From assembly GCF_018304965.1 (NCBI RefSeq), contig NZ_JAGQED010000001.1:1-64000 (forward strand): DNA of 64,000 bases. The letters are read 5' to 3'. Of this stretch, positions 42,172 through 50,741 are shown piece after piece. Under the pieces are notes generated by a model. That model was not told the DNA's origin. It did not search any database and saw only the letters and a program-made list of their open reading frames with translations. This DNA comes from Collimonas antrihumi (GTDB lineage: Bacteria > Pseudomonadota > Gammaproteobacteria > Burkholderiales > Burkholderiaceae_D). A program made the translations under genes and the position numbers. Every line of letters begins with the position of its first letter. Position 1 is the stretch's first letter.

Positions 42172-42183
42172 GTCAAAAATTGA
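42160..42183. repeat. Tandem 12-bp repeat spanning two-gene junction
   Basis: GTCAAAAATTGA occurs twice in a row, and the phhB stop codon is the TGA of the first copy. The duplication affects where the downstream SDR begins. Confidence 0.75.
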
Positions 42184-43007
42184 ATGAGCATGCGAAGCCG
42201 CCCAAGACCGACATGACGAATGGCGTAAAGGATGTTGCAACTCCAGCCGTCGTGTTGATTACCGGCGCCGCCAAGCGGGTCGGCCGCGTGATTGCCGAAC
42301 GGTTTGCGCTGGCAGGTTATGCCGTAGTGGTGCATTACGGCAATTCGCGACAGGACGCGCTGGATACGGTGCAGGCGATTGAAGCTGGCGGCGGCGTTGC
42401 CGTCGCCCGGCAAGCGGATCTGCAGTCGCCGGATCAGTTGGCGGCAATGATGACAGCCATCTATGCCAGGTTCGGCCGGCTGGATGTACTGGTTAATTGC
42501 GCAGCCATTTTTTTCCCGGATACGCTGGCCGATTTTGCGCTGGGCGATCTGGAGCGCTCGTGGCAGGTGAATTGCCGCGCGCCGCTGCTGCTGACCCAGG
42601 CGTTTCACCAGCAAGCCAAGGAACGCTCGCAGCAGGGAGTGGTGATCAACGTGGTGGACCAGAAGGTGCGCGCCAATTTTCATCCCGAGGATTTCAGCTA
42701 CACCGTGGCCAAGGCGGCATTGGGTAACCTGACCGCGATGCTGGCCATGTCCGCTGCGCCGGTGCTGCGCGTCAATGCGCTGTACCCCGGGTTGATGACG
42801 ACCAGCGGCGATCAGAGCCAGGCCGATTTCGAATATTCTGCGGCTCGTTCAACGCCGCTCGGTTACATCGCCCCGATTACGGAAATAGCCGACGCCATAT
42901 TGTTGCTGACCAGGCCATCTTTTAACGGCGCTGAATTTGTCGTGGATGCAGGGCAAAACCTGGTGCGGGTAGAGCGCGACGTGATTAATTTATATCGAGC
43001 GCCATAG
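42168..43007 (+). CDS. SDR-family pteridine/dihydromonapterin reductase-like
   Basis: This 279-residue short-chain dehydrogenase (264 residues from the ATG at 42213) has an NADP motif [13 protein letters not shown] and catalytic residues that include YTVAK. The sequence [14 protein letters not shown], the [13 protein letters not shown] block and [28 protein letters not shown] match FolM/pteridine reductase-type proteins. It would reduce dihydropterin/monapterin in the cytoplasm. The frame starts at a TTG overlapping the phhB stop. Confidence 0.85.
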   Translation: MSQKLNEHAKPPKTDMTNGVKDVATPAVVLITGAAKRVGRVIAERFALAGYAVVVHYGNSRQDALDTVQAIEAGGGVAVARQADLQSPDQLAAMMTAIYARFGRLDVLVNCAAIFFPDTLADFALGDLERSWQVNCRAPLLLTQAFHQQAKERSQQGVVINVVDQKVRANFHPEDFSYTVAKAALGNLTAMLAMSAAPVLRVNALYPGLMTTSGDQSQADFEYSAARSTPLGYIAPITEIADAILLLTRPSFNGAEFVVDAGQNLVRVERDVINLYRAP

Positions 43008-43074
43008 GGGTTTGTAAGGAATTGGTTGGCCGTGCGACCAAGCTCAATGAAACACGATCAGCCAGGAGGCTCAA

Positions 43075-43872
43075 GTGCAAATCCTTAGCAATGTGTCAAA
43101 GAAGCTCGCGCTAACTACGCTTGCGCTCGGCATTTCTGGTATCGCCCAGGCGCAGGACTATATGGCGCAAAGTCCGGCCTACCGGGTGGCGCTGGTTGAG
43201 CTGTATTCCAGCGAAGGCTGCAACAGCTGTCCGCCGGCCGACCAATGGCTATCGAGACTTGGCGCCCAGGCCAGGCCGGACAAGGTGGTGCCACTCGCCC
43301 TGCATGTCGATTATTGGGACAACCTCGGCTGGAAGGATCGGTTCGGCGATCACCGCTTTACCGCGCGGCAGCAGGAATTGGCGGCATTTGCCAAGAACCG
43401 CGTGGTGTATACGCCGGAAATATTTGTTGGCGGCCGCGAATTACGGCATTGGAATATGAAAAGCGACTTTGACGCTGCGGCCGGAAAAATTGCAGAGCAA
43501 CCGTCGCCGGCCGACATTGCCATCAAATTGTCAGGTACGGCAGCGCGCACCTTTGATTTGTCGACCAGGGTCAAGCTGCGGCAGCCCTCCAGGGATGGCC
43601 ACAATGCTTACATCGCCGTCTACGAAAACCAGCTGGTATCCAACGTTGCGGCAGGTGAGAACGGTGGCGTGACGCTGCATCACGACTATGTTGTGCGGCG
43701 CTGGCTGGGGCCTTTTGCGCTGAAAGACGGTGCGGTGCAGATCAATGAAAAAATCGCGCTCGACAGTATCGGCAAGGATGTCCGTGCGGATCGTTTCGGT
43801 ATTGTCGCCTTTGTTCAGAATGCGAGCAGTGGTGAAGTGTTGCAGGTGGCAAGGCTGGCGGTTGATCACTGA
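43075..43872 (+). CDS. DUF1223 secreted thioredoxin-like protein
   Basis: This 265-residue protein has a signal peptide (LALTTLALGISGIAQA). Its thioredoxin-like motif is ELYSSEGCNSCPPADQWL (CXXC), and the rest is typical of DUF1223 (VVPLALHVDYWDNLGWKDRF, YTPEIFVGGRE). It probably is a periplasmic or extracytoplasmic thiol protein of unknown partner. The GTG start follows CCAGGAGGC. A bidirectional terminator lies just after the gene. Confidence 0.9.
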   Translation: MQILSNVSKKLALTTLALGISGIAQAQDYMAQSPAYRVALVELYSSEGCNSCPPADQWLSRLGAQARPDKVVPLALHVDYWDNLGWKDRFGDHRFTARQQELAAFAKNRVVYTPEIFVGGRELRHWNMKSDFDAAAGKIAEQPSPADIAIKLSGTAARTFDLSTRVKLRQPSRDGHNAYIAVYENQLVSNVAAGENGGVTLHHDYVVRRWLGPFALKDGAVQINEKIALDSIGKDVRADRFGIVAFVQNASSGEVLQVARLAVDH

Positions 43873-43892
43873 TCGTGCTGTTGAATTGTGAT

Positions 43893-43933
43893 AAAAAAAC
43901 GCCGGATCAAATTATTTGATCCGGTGTTTTTTT
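43893..43933. terminator. Bidirectional intrinsic terminator
   Basis: CCGGATCAAA and its complement flank a short loop. A7 lies on the left and T7 on the right, so it works for both the DUF1223 gene and the convergent amidase gene. Confidence 0.9.
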
Positions 43934-43951
43934 GTTGACACCAAACCTGCT

Positions 43952-45310
43952 TCAGGCAAGTGCCAGCGCAGCTTCCACCGCCAATCCGATTTCCAGGATT
44001 TTCCGATCGTTGCCGCCGGCACCAGCCAGCATCAATCCGACCGGCGCCTCGCCAGCAGCTTGACAAGGCAGCGACAGCGCACAACCATCGAGAAAATTGA
44101 TCACCGACGGATTGCGCAAGATCAAGCCGTTGGCTGCGAAATATGCGTCGTCGCTGGCCTCCAGGGACGCGATGGTGGGTGCTACAACAGGCACGGTTGG
44201 CATCAGCAATGCATCATAGCCGGAGATACTGCATTCAACTGCTGCTATCCATTGTTTGCGTGTCGCAAACAGATCAATCAGATCGGCGGCGCTGATATCC
44301 TTGCCGCGCAAGATGCGTGAAATCACACGTGGATCGTAGGCGGTAGCGCGTTCCGCAATCAGCGTCCGATGCCAGGCATAGGCTTCGGCGCCGGTGAATC
44401 CGCCTTTCGAATTGATTGCAGCCAATGCAGCAAATTCAGGTATTTCGATTTCTTCCACCAGTGCGCCAGCCGCCTGCAGTCGCCGGCGTGCATTGGCGAA
44501 CGCTGCTGCAACGTGGCTATCGATGCCATCCAGCACCAGCGTGGTCGGCAGCGCAAGACGTAAACCGCGCAGGGAATATGGCGTCAGCTCCAGCACCGGT
44601 TCGCCGGCCAGGATCGCATCGAGCGTGGCGCAGCAGGCGACGCTGTTTGCGATAGGGCCAATCGAATCCAGTTGCGTCGACAGCGGCAATGCACCCTGCA
44701 ACGAAACCCGGCGTGCAGTCGGCTTGAAGCCGGTCAGCCCGCACAGTGCGGCCGGAATCCGCACCGAGCCGCCGGTATCGGAACCGATGGCGGCAACCGC
44801 CATGGCGTCGCTGACCGAGACAGCGGCGCCGGACGAGGAACCGCCCGGGATGCGGCCGTTGGCTCGATCCCAGGGATTGCGCGGGGTGCCGTAATGGGGA
44901 TTGATGCCGAGCCCGGAATAGGCAAATTCGGTCATGTTAGTGCGGCCGACGATGACTGCGCCGGCTGCCACCAGACGCTGCACCACCAGCGCGCTAACGC
45001 TGGCAGGCGCTGCATCGCGCAAAGCCACCGAACCGGCGCGTGTGGTGCTGCCGGCGACATCGAACAGATCCTTGACCGAAATCGGCACGCCGTCTATCGG
45101 TGAGCGTACCTGGCCGCTGGCGCGTAGCAGATCGGACGCTTGCGCCGCGGCGCGCGCTGCCGTGGCATAAACTTCGGTGAACACCCGGCTGCCTTCGCCG
45201 GACGGCGAAAGCGCCCGTTCCAGTGCAGCTTCGGTGAGAGCCAGCGAACTGACGTTATTTTGGCGCAGGGCTTCAGACAGGGTGCGCAGGGTAGGGGGCG
45301 TGGTAGTCAT
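43952..45310 (-). CDS. Amidase-signature family amidase
   Basis: This 452-residue protein has the Ser-cisSer-Lys triad: Lys in PISVKDLFDV, Ser in PGGSSSGAA and Ser in GSDTGGSVRIPAALCG. It hydrolyses a carboxamide, probably in the cytoplasm. It is the last gene of a minus-strand operon after a MFS transporter and a DUF2848 protein. The substrate is unknown; the transporter presumably imports it. Confidence 0.93.
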   Translation of the reverse strand: MTTTPPTLRTLSEALRQNNVSSLALTEAALERALSPSGEGSRVFTEVYATAARAAAQASDLLRASGQVRSPIDGVPISVKDLFDVAGSTTRAGSVALRDAAPASVSALVVQRLVAAGAVIVGRTNMTEFAYSGLGINPHYGTPRNPWDRANGRIPGGSSSGAAVSVSDAMAVAAIGSDTGGSVRIPAALCGLTGFKPTARRVSLQGALPLSTQLDSIGPIANSVACCATLDAILAGEPVLELTPYSLRGLRLALPTTLVLDGIDSHVAAAFANARRRLQAAGALVEEIEIPEFAALAAINSKGGFTGAEAYAWHRTLIAERATAYDPRVISRILRGKDISAADLIDLFATRKQWIAAVECSISGYDALLMPTVPVVAPTIASLEASDDAYFAANGLILRNPSVINFLDGCALSLPCQAAGEAPVGLMLAGAGGNDRKILEIGLAVEAALALA

Positions 45311-45361
45311 GCGGCCTCGGAAAAATGAATGGAATCCGACATCTGAAATCTGAAATCTGGC

Positions 45362-46060
45362 TTAAGCAACTTCCGGCAATACCTCAACCTGGTAGTGATG
45401 ACGCAAGGTGCGTTGCCGGCGCGGATCGAACAGTTCCATTGTAAATGACTGCGCCGGGCGGATGCCACCGATTGCAGCAACAGTGCCACAGGTCATGCCG
45501 CTGCCTGCTGGCAGCATGGCGGCGCCACCGGTGTAGCCGGCAATCAAATCCTGCGGCGTGCGCAGCGACGCCAGCGGACCTTCCTGATACAGCAGTTCCT
45601 CACCATTTTCTTCGATGTAAGAACGGATCACCAGTTCGTCCCAATAGTCCGCCACCTCGGCCAGGCGCCAGGCGCTGGTGGCAACCGGTTTCACGCATGC
45701 CTGTTTCGACAGCGCTACGCTATGGGCTTCCAGCTTGCGGTCGGTGTGGTCGGAAGCGATGCTGACATACAGTTCGCCGTCCGCGGCAAAGACAAAGGTT
45801 TCCACTTCGCCAGATGAATCTGGGCCGACTACCTGCACCTGCGGCGTCTGGGTCAGCTGGTTGCTGGCGATGCGGTAATACAAGGGGACGGCGCTCGGAC
45901 GCGAAATGCCGAGTGCGGCAAGTTCTTCGATGTGATGTTCGATGGCGGCGTGGTCGCGTCCGGCCCAGCCGGCTACGATCAGGGTGTGGATGTCGGTGTC
46001 CAGCCGCCGTGAGCTTTTTTGCGGACCTTCTTCGGTATCGATTTGGAAAGAAATGTGCAT
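45362..46060 (-). CDS. DUF2848 protein
   Basis: This 232-residue cytoplasmic protein has the DUF2848 layout: N-terminal LIVAGWAGRDHAAIEHHIEELAALGI, central VFAADGELYVSIASDHTDRKLEAHSVALSKQACVKP, and SGMTCGTVAAIGGIRPAQSF. The fold resembles fumarylacetoacetate hydrolase-type enzymes in the GTVAAIG region, but no catalytic assignment is safe. GGAATCATC precedes the ATG. It lies between amidase and MFS genes. Confidence 0.85.
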   Translation of the reverse strand: MHISFQIDTEEGPQKSSRRLDTDIHTLIVAGWAGRDHAAIEHHIEELAALGISRPSAVPLYYRIASNQLTQTPQVQVVGPDSSGEVETFVFAADGELYVSIASDHTDRKLEAHSVALSKQACVKPVATSAWRLAEVADYWDELVIRSYIEENGEELLYQEGPLASLRTPQDLIAGYTGGAAMLPAGSGMTCGTVAAIGGIRPAQSFTMELFDPRRQRTLRHHYQVEVLPEVA

Positions 46061-46152
46061 GATGATTCCAGCTATAAAGAGGCAACCGGCCTGGCGTTTA
46101 AGCCAGGCGGCGCGGGTTTAAAACGAATGAAGGATGAAGAATGGGTATGTAA

Positions 46153-47439
46153 CTACCGGACTTTTTTGATGAACAGCAAAACCAATATCGTCGCGCAGAA
46201 CTCCAGCGCCGCTACGAAGTAGAGGCCGGAGGCGACACTGCCGGTGGTGGTTTTCAATGAGCCGATCAGATACGGTGCGGCGAAACCGGCCAGGTTGCCG
46301 ATCGAATTGATCAGCGCAATGCCGCCAGCGGCTGCGGTGCCGGTCAGGAACGCGGCGGGAATCGACCAGAACACCGGGAATGCAGCCAGGATCCCGATAG
46401 CAGCCAGTGTCAGCGCACACAGCGCCAGCACCGCATTGCCGATGAAAAATCCGGTCAGTATCAGACCGATGCTGGCTACCAGTGTCGCCAATGCGCAGTG
46501 CAGGCGACGTTCGCCGCTACGGTCGGAATGAATGCCGTTCCAGATCATGGCGATGGTGCCGGCGAGGAATGGGATCGCGGAGATCAAGCCAATCTGCAGA
46601 TTGCCGACGACGCCGATTTCCTTGATGATGGATGGCGACCAGAAGGCGATCGTAGCATTGCCGCTGACCACGCAGAAATATACCGCAGCGCAAATCCAGA
46701 CCCGGTAATTGCGGCAGGCATCGCGCAACGAAGCATGCTTATGATCATGGTTTTCAGCAGCCAGAGCGCGGGTCACCGCTTGCTGCTCCGTCTGGCTCAG
46801 CCATTTGGCGTTGAGCGGCTTTTCCGGCAGGTAAAGCAACACCAGGATACCGGCCAGGACCGACGGAATGCCTTCCAGCAGGAACAGCCATTGCCAATTG
46901 GCGAAATGGCCGACGCCATCCATGCGGCTCATGATGAAACCGGCAATCGGCCCGCCGACCACGCCGGCGATTGCGAACGAGGTCATGAACAGGCCGTTGA
47001 CGCGAGCCCGCCGTGCGGCCGGGAACCAGTAGGTCAGGTACAGCACCACGCCAGGGAAAAAGCCGGCTTCGAATACACCCAGGAAGAAGCGGATTACGTA
47101 GAACGAGGCCGGTGTTTTAACGTACACCATCGCCATCGAGGTCAGGCCCCAGAGGATGGTGATGCGGGCCAGGGTTTTCCGGGCGCCGATTTTCTCCAGC
47201 AGCAGGTTGCTCGGTACTTCAAACAGGAAGTAGCCGATAAAGAATATGCCGGCGCCAAGGCCGTAGATGGCTTCGCTGAATTGAAGATCCAGCAACATTT
47301 GCAGTTTGGCAAAGCCGACATTGACCCGGTCTATCCAGGCCAGCACGAACAGGAATACCAGGAATGGAATCAGCCGCCAGGCGATTTTTTTGTAAGTATC
47401 TTCCAGCGCGATCGCTGCACTATTGAGGTTGTTGCTCAT
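46153..47439 (-). CDS. MFS transporter, anion:cation symporter type
   Basis: This 428-residue inner-membrane protein has about twelve transmembrane helices. The motifs LVFLFVLAWIDRVNVGFAKLQM, GYFLFEVPSNLLLEKIGARKTLARI and GVFEAGFFPGVVLYLTYWFP are typical of the ACS family, which takes up organic anions such as phthalate, hydroxyphenylacetate and tartrate. It opens the operon with DUF2848 and amidase. The ion or compound carried is unknown. Confidence 0.92.
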   Translation of the reverse strand: MSNNLNSAAIALEDTYKKIAWRLIPFLVFLFVLAWIDRVNVGFAKLQMLLDLQFSEAIYGLGAGIFFIGYFLFEVPSNLLLEKIGARKTLARITILWGLTSMAMVYVKTPASFYVIRFFLGVFEAGFFPGVVLYLTYWFPAARRARVNGLFMTSFAIAGVVGGPIAGFIMSRMDGVGHFANWQWLFLLEGIPSVLAGILVLLYLPEKPLNAKWLSQTEQQAVTRALAAENHDHKHASLRDACRNYRVWICAAVYFCVVSGNATIAFWSPSIIKEIGVVGNLQIGLISAIPFLAGTIAMIWNGIHSDRSGERRLHCALATLVASIGLILTGFFIGNAVLALCALTLAAIGILAAFPVFWSIPAAFLTGTAAAGGIALINSIGNLAGFAAPYLIGSLKTTTGSVASGLYFVAALEFCATILVLLFIKKVR

Positions 47440-47692
47440 TTGATGTCACCCGAAAATGGATTTGCTCCGCAGCAATTGGCGAAGGATGGCGCGGCGTTTC
47501 TTTGACGACCGTCACCGGCGGCCAAATTCATTGCAAACAAACTTGGCTACCGGATGAATCGAGTATGCGCAGCCGATTGGCAGCTGTCCAACAAGAAATT
47601 GTCAGCGCGATTGAATGGAAAATCTTATGAGCAAAAGCGGGGCGTTTAATTCAAGCGACTCAGACATGCCGCACAAATGGTGCCGTGCCGGC

Positions 47693-48643
47693 TTAGACAG
47701 GCGGAAAGGGCAGTTCCAGCGGGCCGGACGGCAGCCTGGCGATTTCAGGCCCCCAATTCAGTGCGAATTCGGAGGCGGTTTCCTGGGCGATGCTGGCAAT
47801 CGTTTCGGTCAGGGCATTTTCCGGATCGTTGCGAAATGAGGCCATCAGCAACAAAGCCGGGAAATCGGCATCGACCCGCAGCAATTGCAGACTGCCGTCG
47901 TTGAGCTCGCGCTGGATAATTGCCGGCGGCACCACGGCGACGCCGAAACCATCACTGACCAGCCGTATCATGGTCGCCACCGAAGTAATGCAATTGATGT
48001 GCAGCGAGCCGCGTTCGCTGTTGGAAAACAGCTGCTCGATGATGGTATGCGGCCCGGAATTGCGGGCAAAACTGACCAGCGGAAAGGCCGCCAGATCGGA
48101 CAGGGTCAGGGTTTCATTGCCGATCTCCAGCTTGCTGCTGCCAACCCAGCGCATCGGCAATTCGCACAGCTTGAGATTACGTATATTCGGCGCGATCACC
48201 GGTTCCGCCTGCAGCACCAGGTCGAGGTCGCCCTTGCTGAACTGCTCGCGCAAGTGGATGGTGGTGTCGCTGGCGATTTCGATTTCCAGTTGCGGAAACA
48301 GTTTGTGGATGCGGCCGATCAAATCCGGGAACCAGCTATGCACGATCGATTCGATCACGCCTATCCGCAGCACGCCCGAATAGTTGTCGCGGGCCGACAT
48401 GTCTTCCTTCATTTCGCGCATCAGCTTGACGATGCGCTCGGCATACACCAACGCCTTGCTGCCATCGGTAGTTAATGCGACTTCGCGCGCGCCGCGATCG
48501 AACAGGCGCACGCCGAAATCCTGCTCCAGCGTGGCGATGCGGCTGGATACCGCGGCCTGGGTGGTGTGCAGTTTTTCCGCCGTCAGCCGGAAATTTTTCA
48601 ATTTCGCCAGCCAAACGAAGGTTTCGAGGAAGCGGATATTCAT
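47693..48643 (-). CDS. LysR-family transcriptional regulator
   Basis: This 316-residue protein has an N-terminal winged helix (MNIRFLETFVWLAKLKNFRLTAEKLHTTQAAVSSRIATLEQDFG) and a C-terminal effector domain. It lies upstream of the MFS-DUF2848-amidase operon on the same strand with a 253-base gap, and probably controls it. The weak start context has no good ribosome binding site. Confidence 0.92.
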   Translation of the reverse strand: MNIRFLETFVWLAKLKNFRLTAEKLHTTQAAVSSRIATLEQDFGVRLFDRGAREVALTTDGSKALVYAERIVKLMREMKEDMSARDNYSGVLRIGVIESIVHSWFPDLIGRIHKLFPQLEIEIASDTTIHLREQFSKGDLDLVLQAEPVIAPNIRNLKLCELPMRWVGSSKLEIGNETLTLSDLAAFPLVSFARNSGPHTIIEQLFSNSERGSLHINCITSVATMIRLVSDGFGVAVVPPAIIQRELNDGSLQLLRVDADFPALLLMASFRNDPENALTETIASIAQETASEFALNWGPEIARLPSGPLELPFPPV

Positions 48644-48726
48644 CGGCGCTGTCGAGAGGCGATCATGGATAAGAGTTTAGTGTAGCGCATTGCCGTTCTT
48701 GGCGGATTTTTGCTAATTCTTCTTGC

Positions 48727-49725
48727 TCACTCACCCGGCAGTCTGCCTTCATCGGTCAGTGTAATGAAACGCCGCAGCAGCGTGCGCAAGGCGACGGTAT
48801 CGACTGTGCCCAGGCTGCTCAACAATGCCAGCTCGGTTTGCTTGCCGGCATTGGCAATTTCTTGCGCCAGTGCCTGGCCGATGGCGGTTAGGTAAAACAG
48901 TCCGCGCTCGTTGCGTTCGCCTTGATCCACCACCACTTGCAACAAGCCGCGCGCCGTCATGTCGTCCAGTACATTGAGCAGCGGCGTGTGGCCGGCGTAG
49001 ACGAACAGACGGTTCAACTCCGCCAGGCTGCGGCCGTTACGCGCGGCCAGGGTGTTCAGCACGAAAAATTCGGCATCGTTCAGGCCCTGCAGTGCGCCGA
49101 ATTCGCGCAGCTTCCCATATAAATGGAAATAGGCGCTGCCGAGCAGGTAACTCATCGAATTTTCATCGAAGCTGTCGGAAGCGGCGGTGGCCTTGATCAA
49201 GGCTTCTGCTTCATCGGCCAGTTCCTTGCGGGTGGCGATCGCGTAATTGCCGCGCTGGTAAACCAAGGGAGCGATGTCGGAATGTTCAAAATGCATGACT
49301 TCGCCGACCATGATGATATGGTCGCCGCCATCGTAGCGATAGGCGGTTTTGCATTGCATGCGGGTGGTGCAACCGTCCAGCAGCGGCGCGCCGCCCATGC
49401 CGGTTTCGAGATCGAGGCCAGCGAATTTGTCGTGTGCGCGTTTGCTGAAATGGGTGGCCAGCTGGTCCTGGTCGTGCGACAGGATATGCACCGCCCAATA
49501 TTCGGCGGCTTCGAAGGCCGCCAGGCTGTTGGACGATTTTGACAAGCTCCACAATACCAGCGGTGGATCGAGCGAGACCGAATTAAAGCTGTTGGCAGTG
49601 ACGCCAATCAGTTTGCCATCGGGCGAGCAAGCGGTAACGATGGTGACGCCGGTGGTGAAGGTGCCCAGGGCATTGCGGAATTCGCGCTGGTCGAACGGGG
49701 GTGACGGCTGGTGTGCTGTGGACAT
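48727..49725 (-). CDS. Flavin reductase fused to MarR-like domain (HPAH C1-like)
   Basis: This 332-residue protein has an N-terminal flavin reductase domain (about 1-165; FTTGVTIVTACSPDGKLIGVTANSFNSVSLDPPLVLWSL) and a C-terminal winged-helix domain (about 190-332; LNDAEFFVLNTLAARNGRSLAELNRLF, GLLQVVVDQGERNERGLFYLTAIG). This fusion is known from the C1 reductase of p-hydroxyphenylacetate 3-hydroxylase of Acinetobacter, where the MarR-like domain senses the substrate. It supplies reduced FMN/FAD to a partner monooxygenase. No monooxygenase gene is present in the window. Confidence 0.87.
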   Translation of the reverse strand: MSTAHQPSPPFDQREFRNALGTFTTGVTIVTACSPDGKLIGVTANSFNSVSLDPPLVLWSLSKSSNSLAAFEAAEYWAVHILSHDQDQLATHFSKRAHDKFAGLDLETGMGGAPLLDGCTTRMQCKTAYRYDGGDHIIMVGEVMHFEHSDIAPLVYQRGNYAIATRKELADEAEALIKATAASDSFDENSMSYLLGSAYFHLYGKLREFGALQGLNDAEFFVLNTLAARNGRSLAELNRLFVYAGHTPLLNVLDDMTARGLLQVVVDQGERNERGLFYLTAIGQALAQEIANAGKQTELALLSSLGTVDTVALRTLLRRFITLTDEGRLPGE

Positions 49726-49900
49726 CTGCGTTGCTTTCTAACAAATACTTTTTGGCATCATGTTATCAGGCTCTGGGCCGGAGCGAGGGGATTGTTTATC
49801 CTGATGCTTATATAAGCGCATTTTCGGCGCATGCTACGATAACAATCTATCAAGCTTGGTTCTTATTATTTGCCCTTCCCATTTTTGAAAAGATCATCCG

Positions 49901-50698
49901 ATGTGGATAGATACCCACTGTCATCTCGACGCCGCTGAATTCGCCGGCGAACAGACGCTGGTCGCGGCGGCGGCGCAGCAGCAGGACGTCAGCTGGATTG
50001 TGATTCCGGCGGTGGAACGCGCCAATTTCGCTACGGTCGCCGCACTGGCTGCGCAACTGCCCAATTGTACCTATGCGCTGGGTATCCATCCCTTGTATGT
50101 GCCGCAAGCCGAGGAAGCCGATTTGCTGGCATTGCGCGATACGATCGCTGCGGCGTTGGCAGACCCGCGTTTTGTAGCGATCGGCGAAATCGGCCTCGAT
50201 TTTTTTGTTCCCGGCATGGAAAGCGGTCCTTTGCGTGAAAAGCAGGAACATTTTTACATCGAACAGCTGAAACTGGCGCGCGAATTCGATTTACCGGTCT
50301 TGCTGCATGTGCGCCGCTCGCAAGACATTCTTCTCAAACATTTACGCCGGATCAAAGTGCAGGGCGGTATCGCCCATGCATTCAACGGCAGTTTCCAGCA
50401 AGCGGAGGCTTTCATCGGCCTGGGCTTCCGGCTCGGTTTTGGCGGCGCGATGACATTTACGCGTGCGCTGCAAATCCGGCGATTGGCCGCCGAATTGCCA
50501 TTGGAGGCACTGGTACTGGAGACCGACGCCCCCGACATGTCGCCCGCCTGGCTCCATCCTGACATCAACCAGCCTCAACAGATTCCCCGCATAGGCGCTG
50601 TGCTGGCCGAATTGCGCGGGATGGCCATACCTGAACTTGCGCAGGCAACTGCCGCCAACGCCCGCGCTGCATTGCCGCGTCTGGCGGCCTTGGCTTAA
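49901..50698 (+). CDS. TatD-family metal-dependent hydrolase
   Basis: This 265-residue TIM-barrel protein has metal-binding residues in IDTHCHLD, FVAIGEIGLDFF, LLHVRRSQD, HAFNGS and ETDAPDMSP. TatD-type proteins are nucleases or deoxyribonucleases in the cytoplasm. The ATG at 49901 has no strong ribosome binding site. It lies just upstream of comEC, with which it is often co-located in proteobacteria. Confidence 0.92.
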   Translation: MWIDTHCHLDAAEFAGEQTLVAAAAQQQDVSWIVIPAVERANFATVAALAAQLPNCTYALGIHPLYVPQAEEADLLALRDTIAAALADPRFVAIGEIGLDFFVPGMESGPLREKQEHFYIEQLKLAREFDLPVLLHVRRSQDILLKHLRRIKVQGGIAHAFNGSFQQAEAFIGLGFRLGFGGAMTFTRALQIRRLAAELPLEALVLETDAPDMSPAWLHPDINQPQQIPRIGAVLAELRGMAIPELAQATAANARAALPRLAALA

Positions 50699-50741
50699 GT
50701 AGCGCAAGGCGGCCTGTCTGCGCAGCGCCGTCATAGGGTTT

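Noticed and set aside
46498-47505. 335-codon ORF on the plus strand
   Set aside because: It is antisense to the MFS transporter, with an odd Gln/His/Asp-rich composition typical of a mirror frame.
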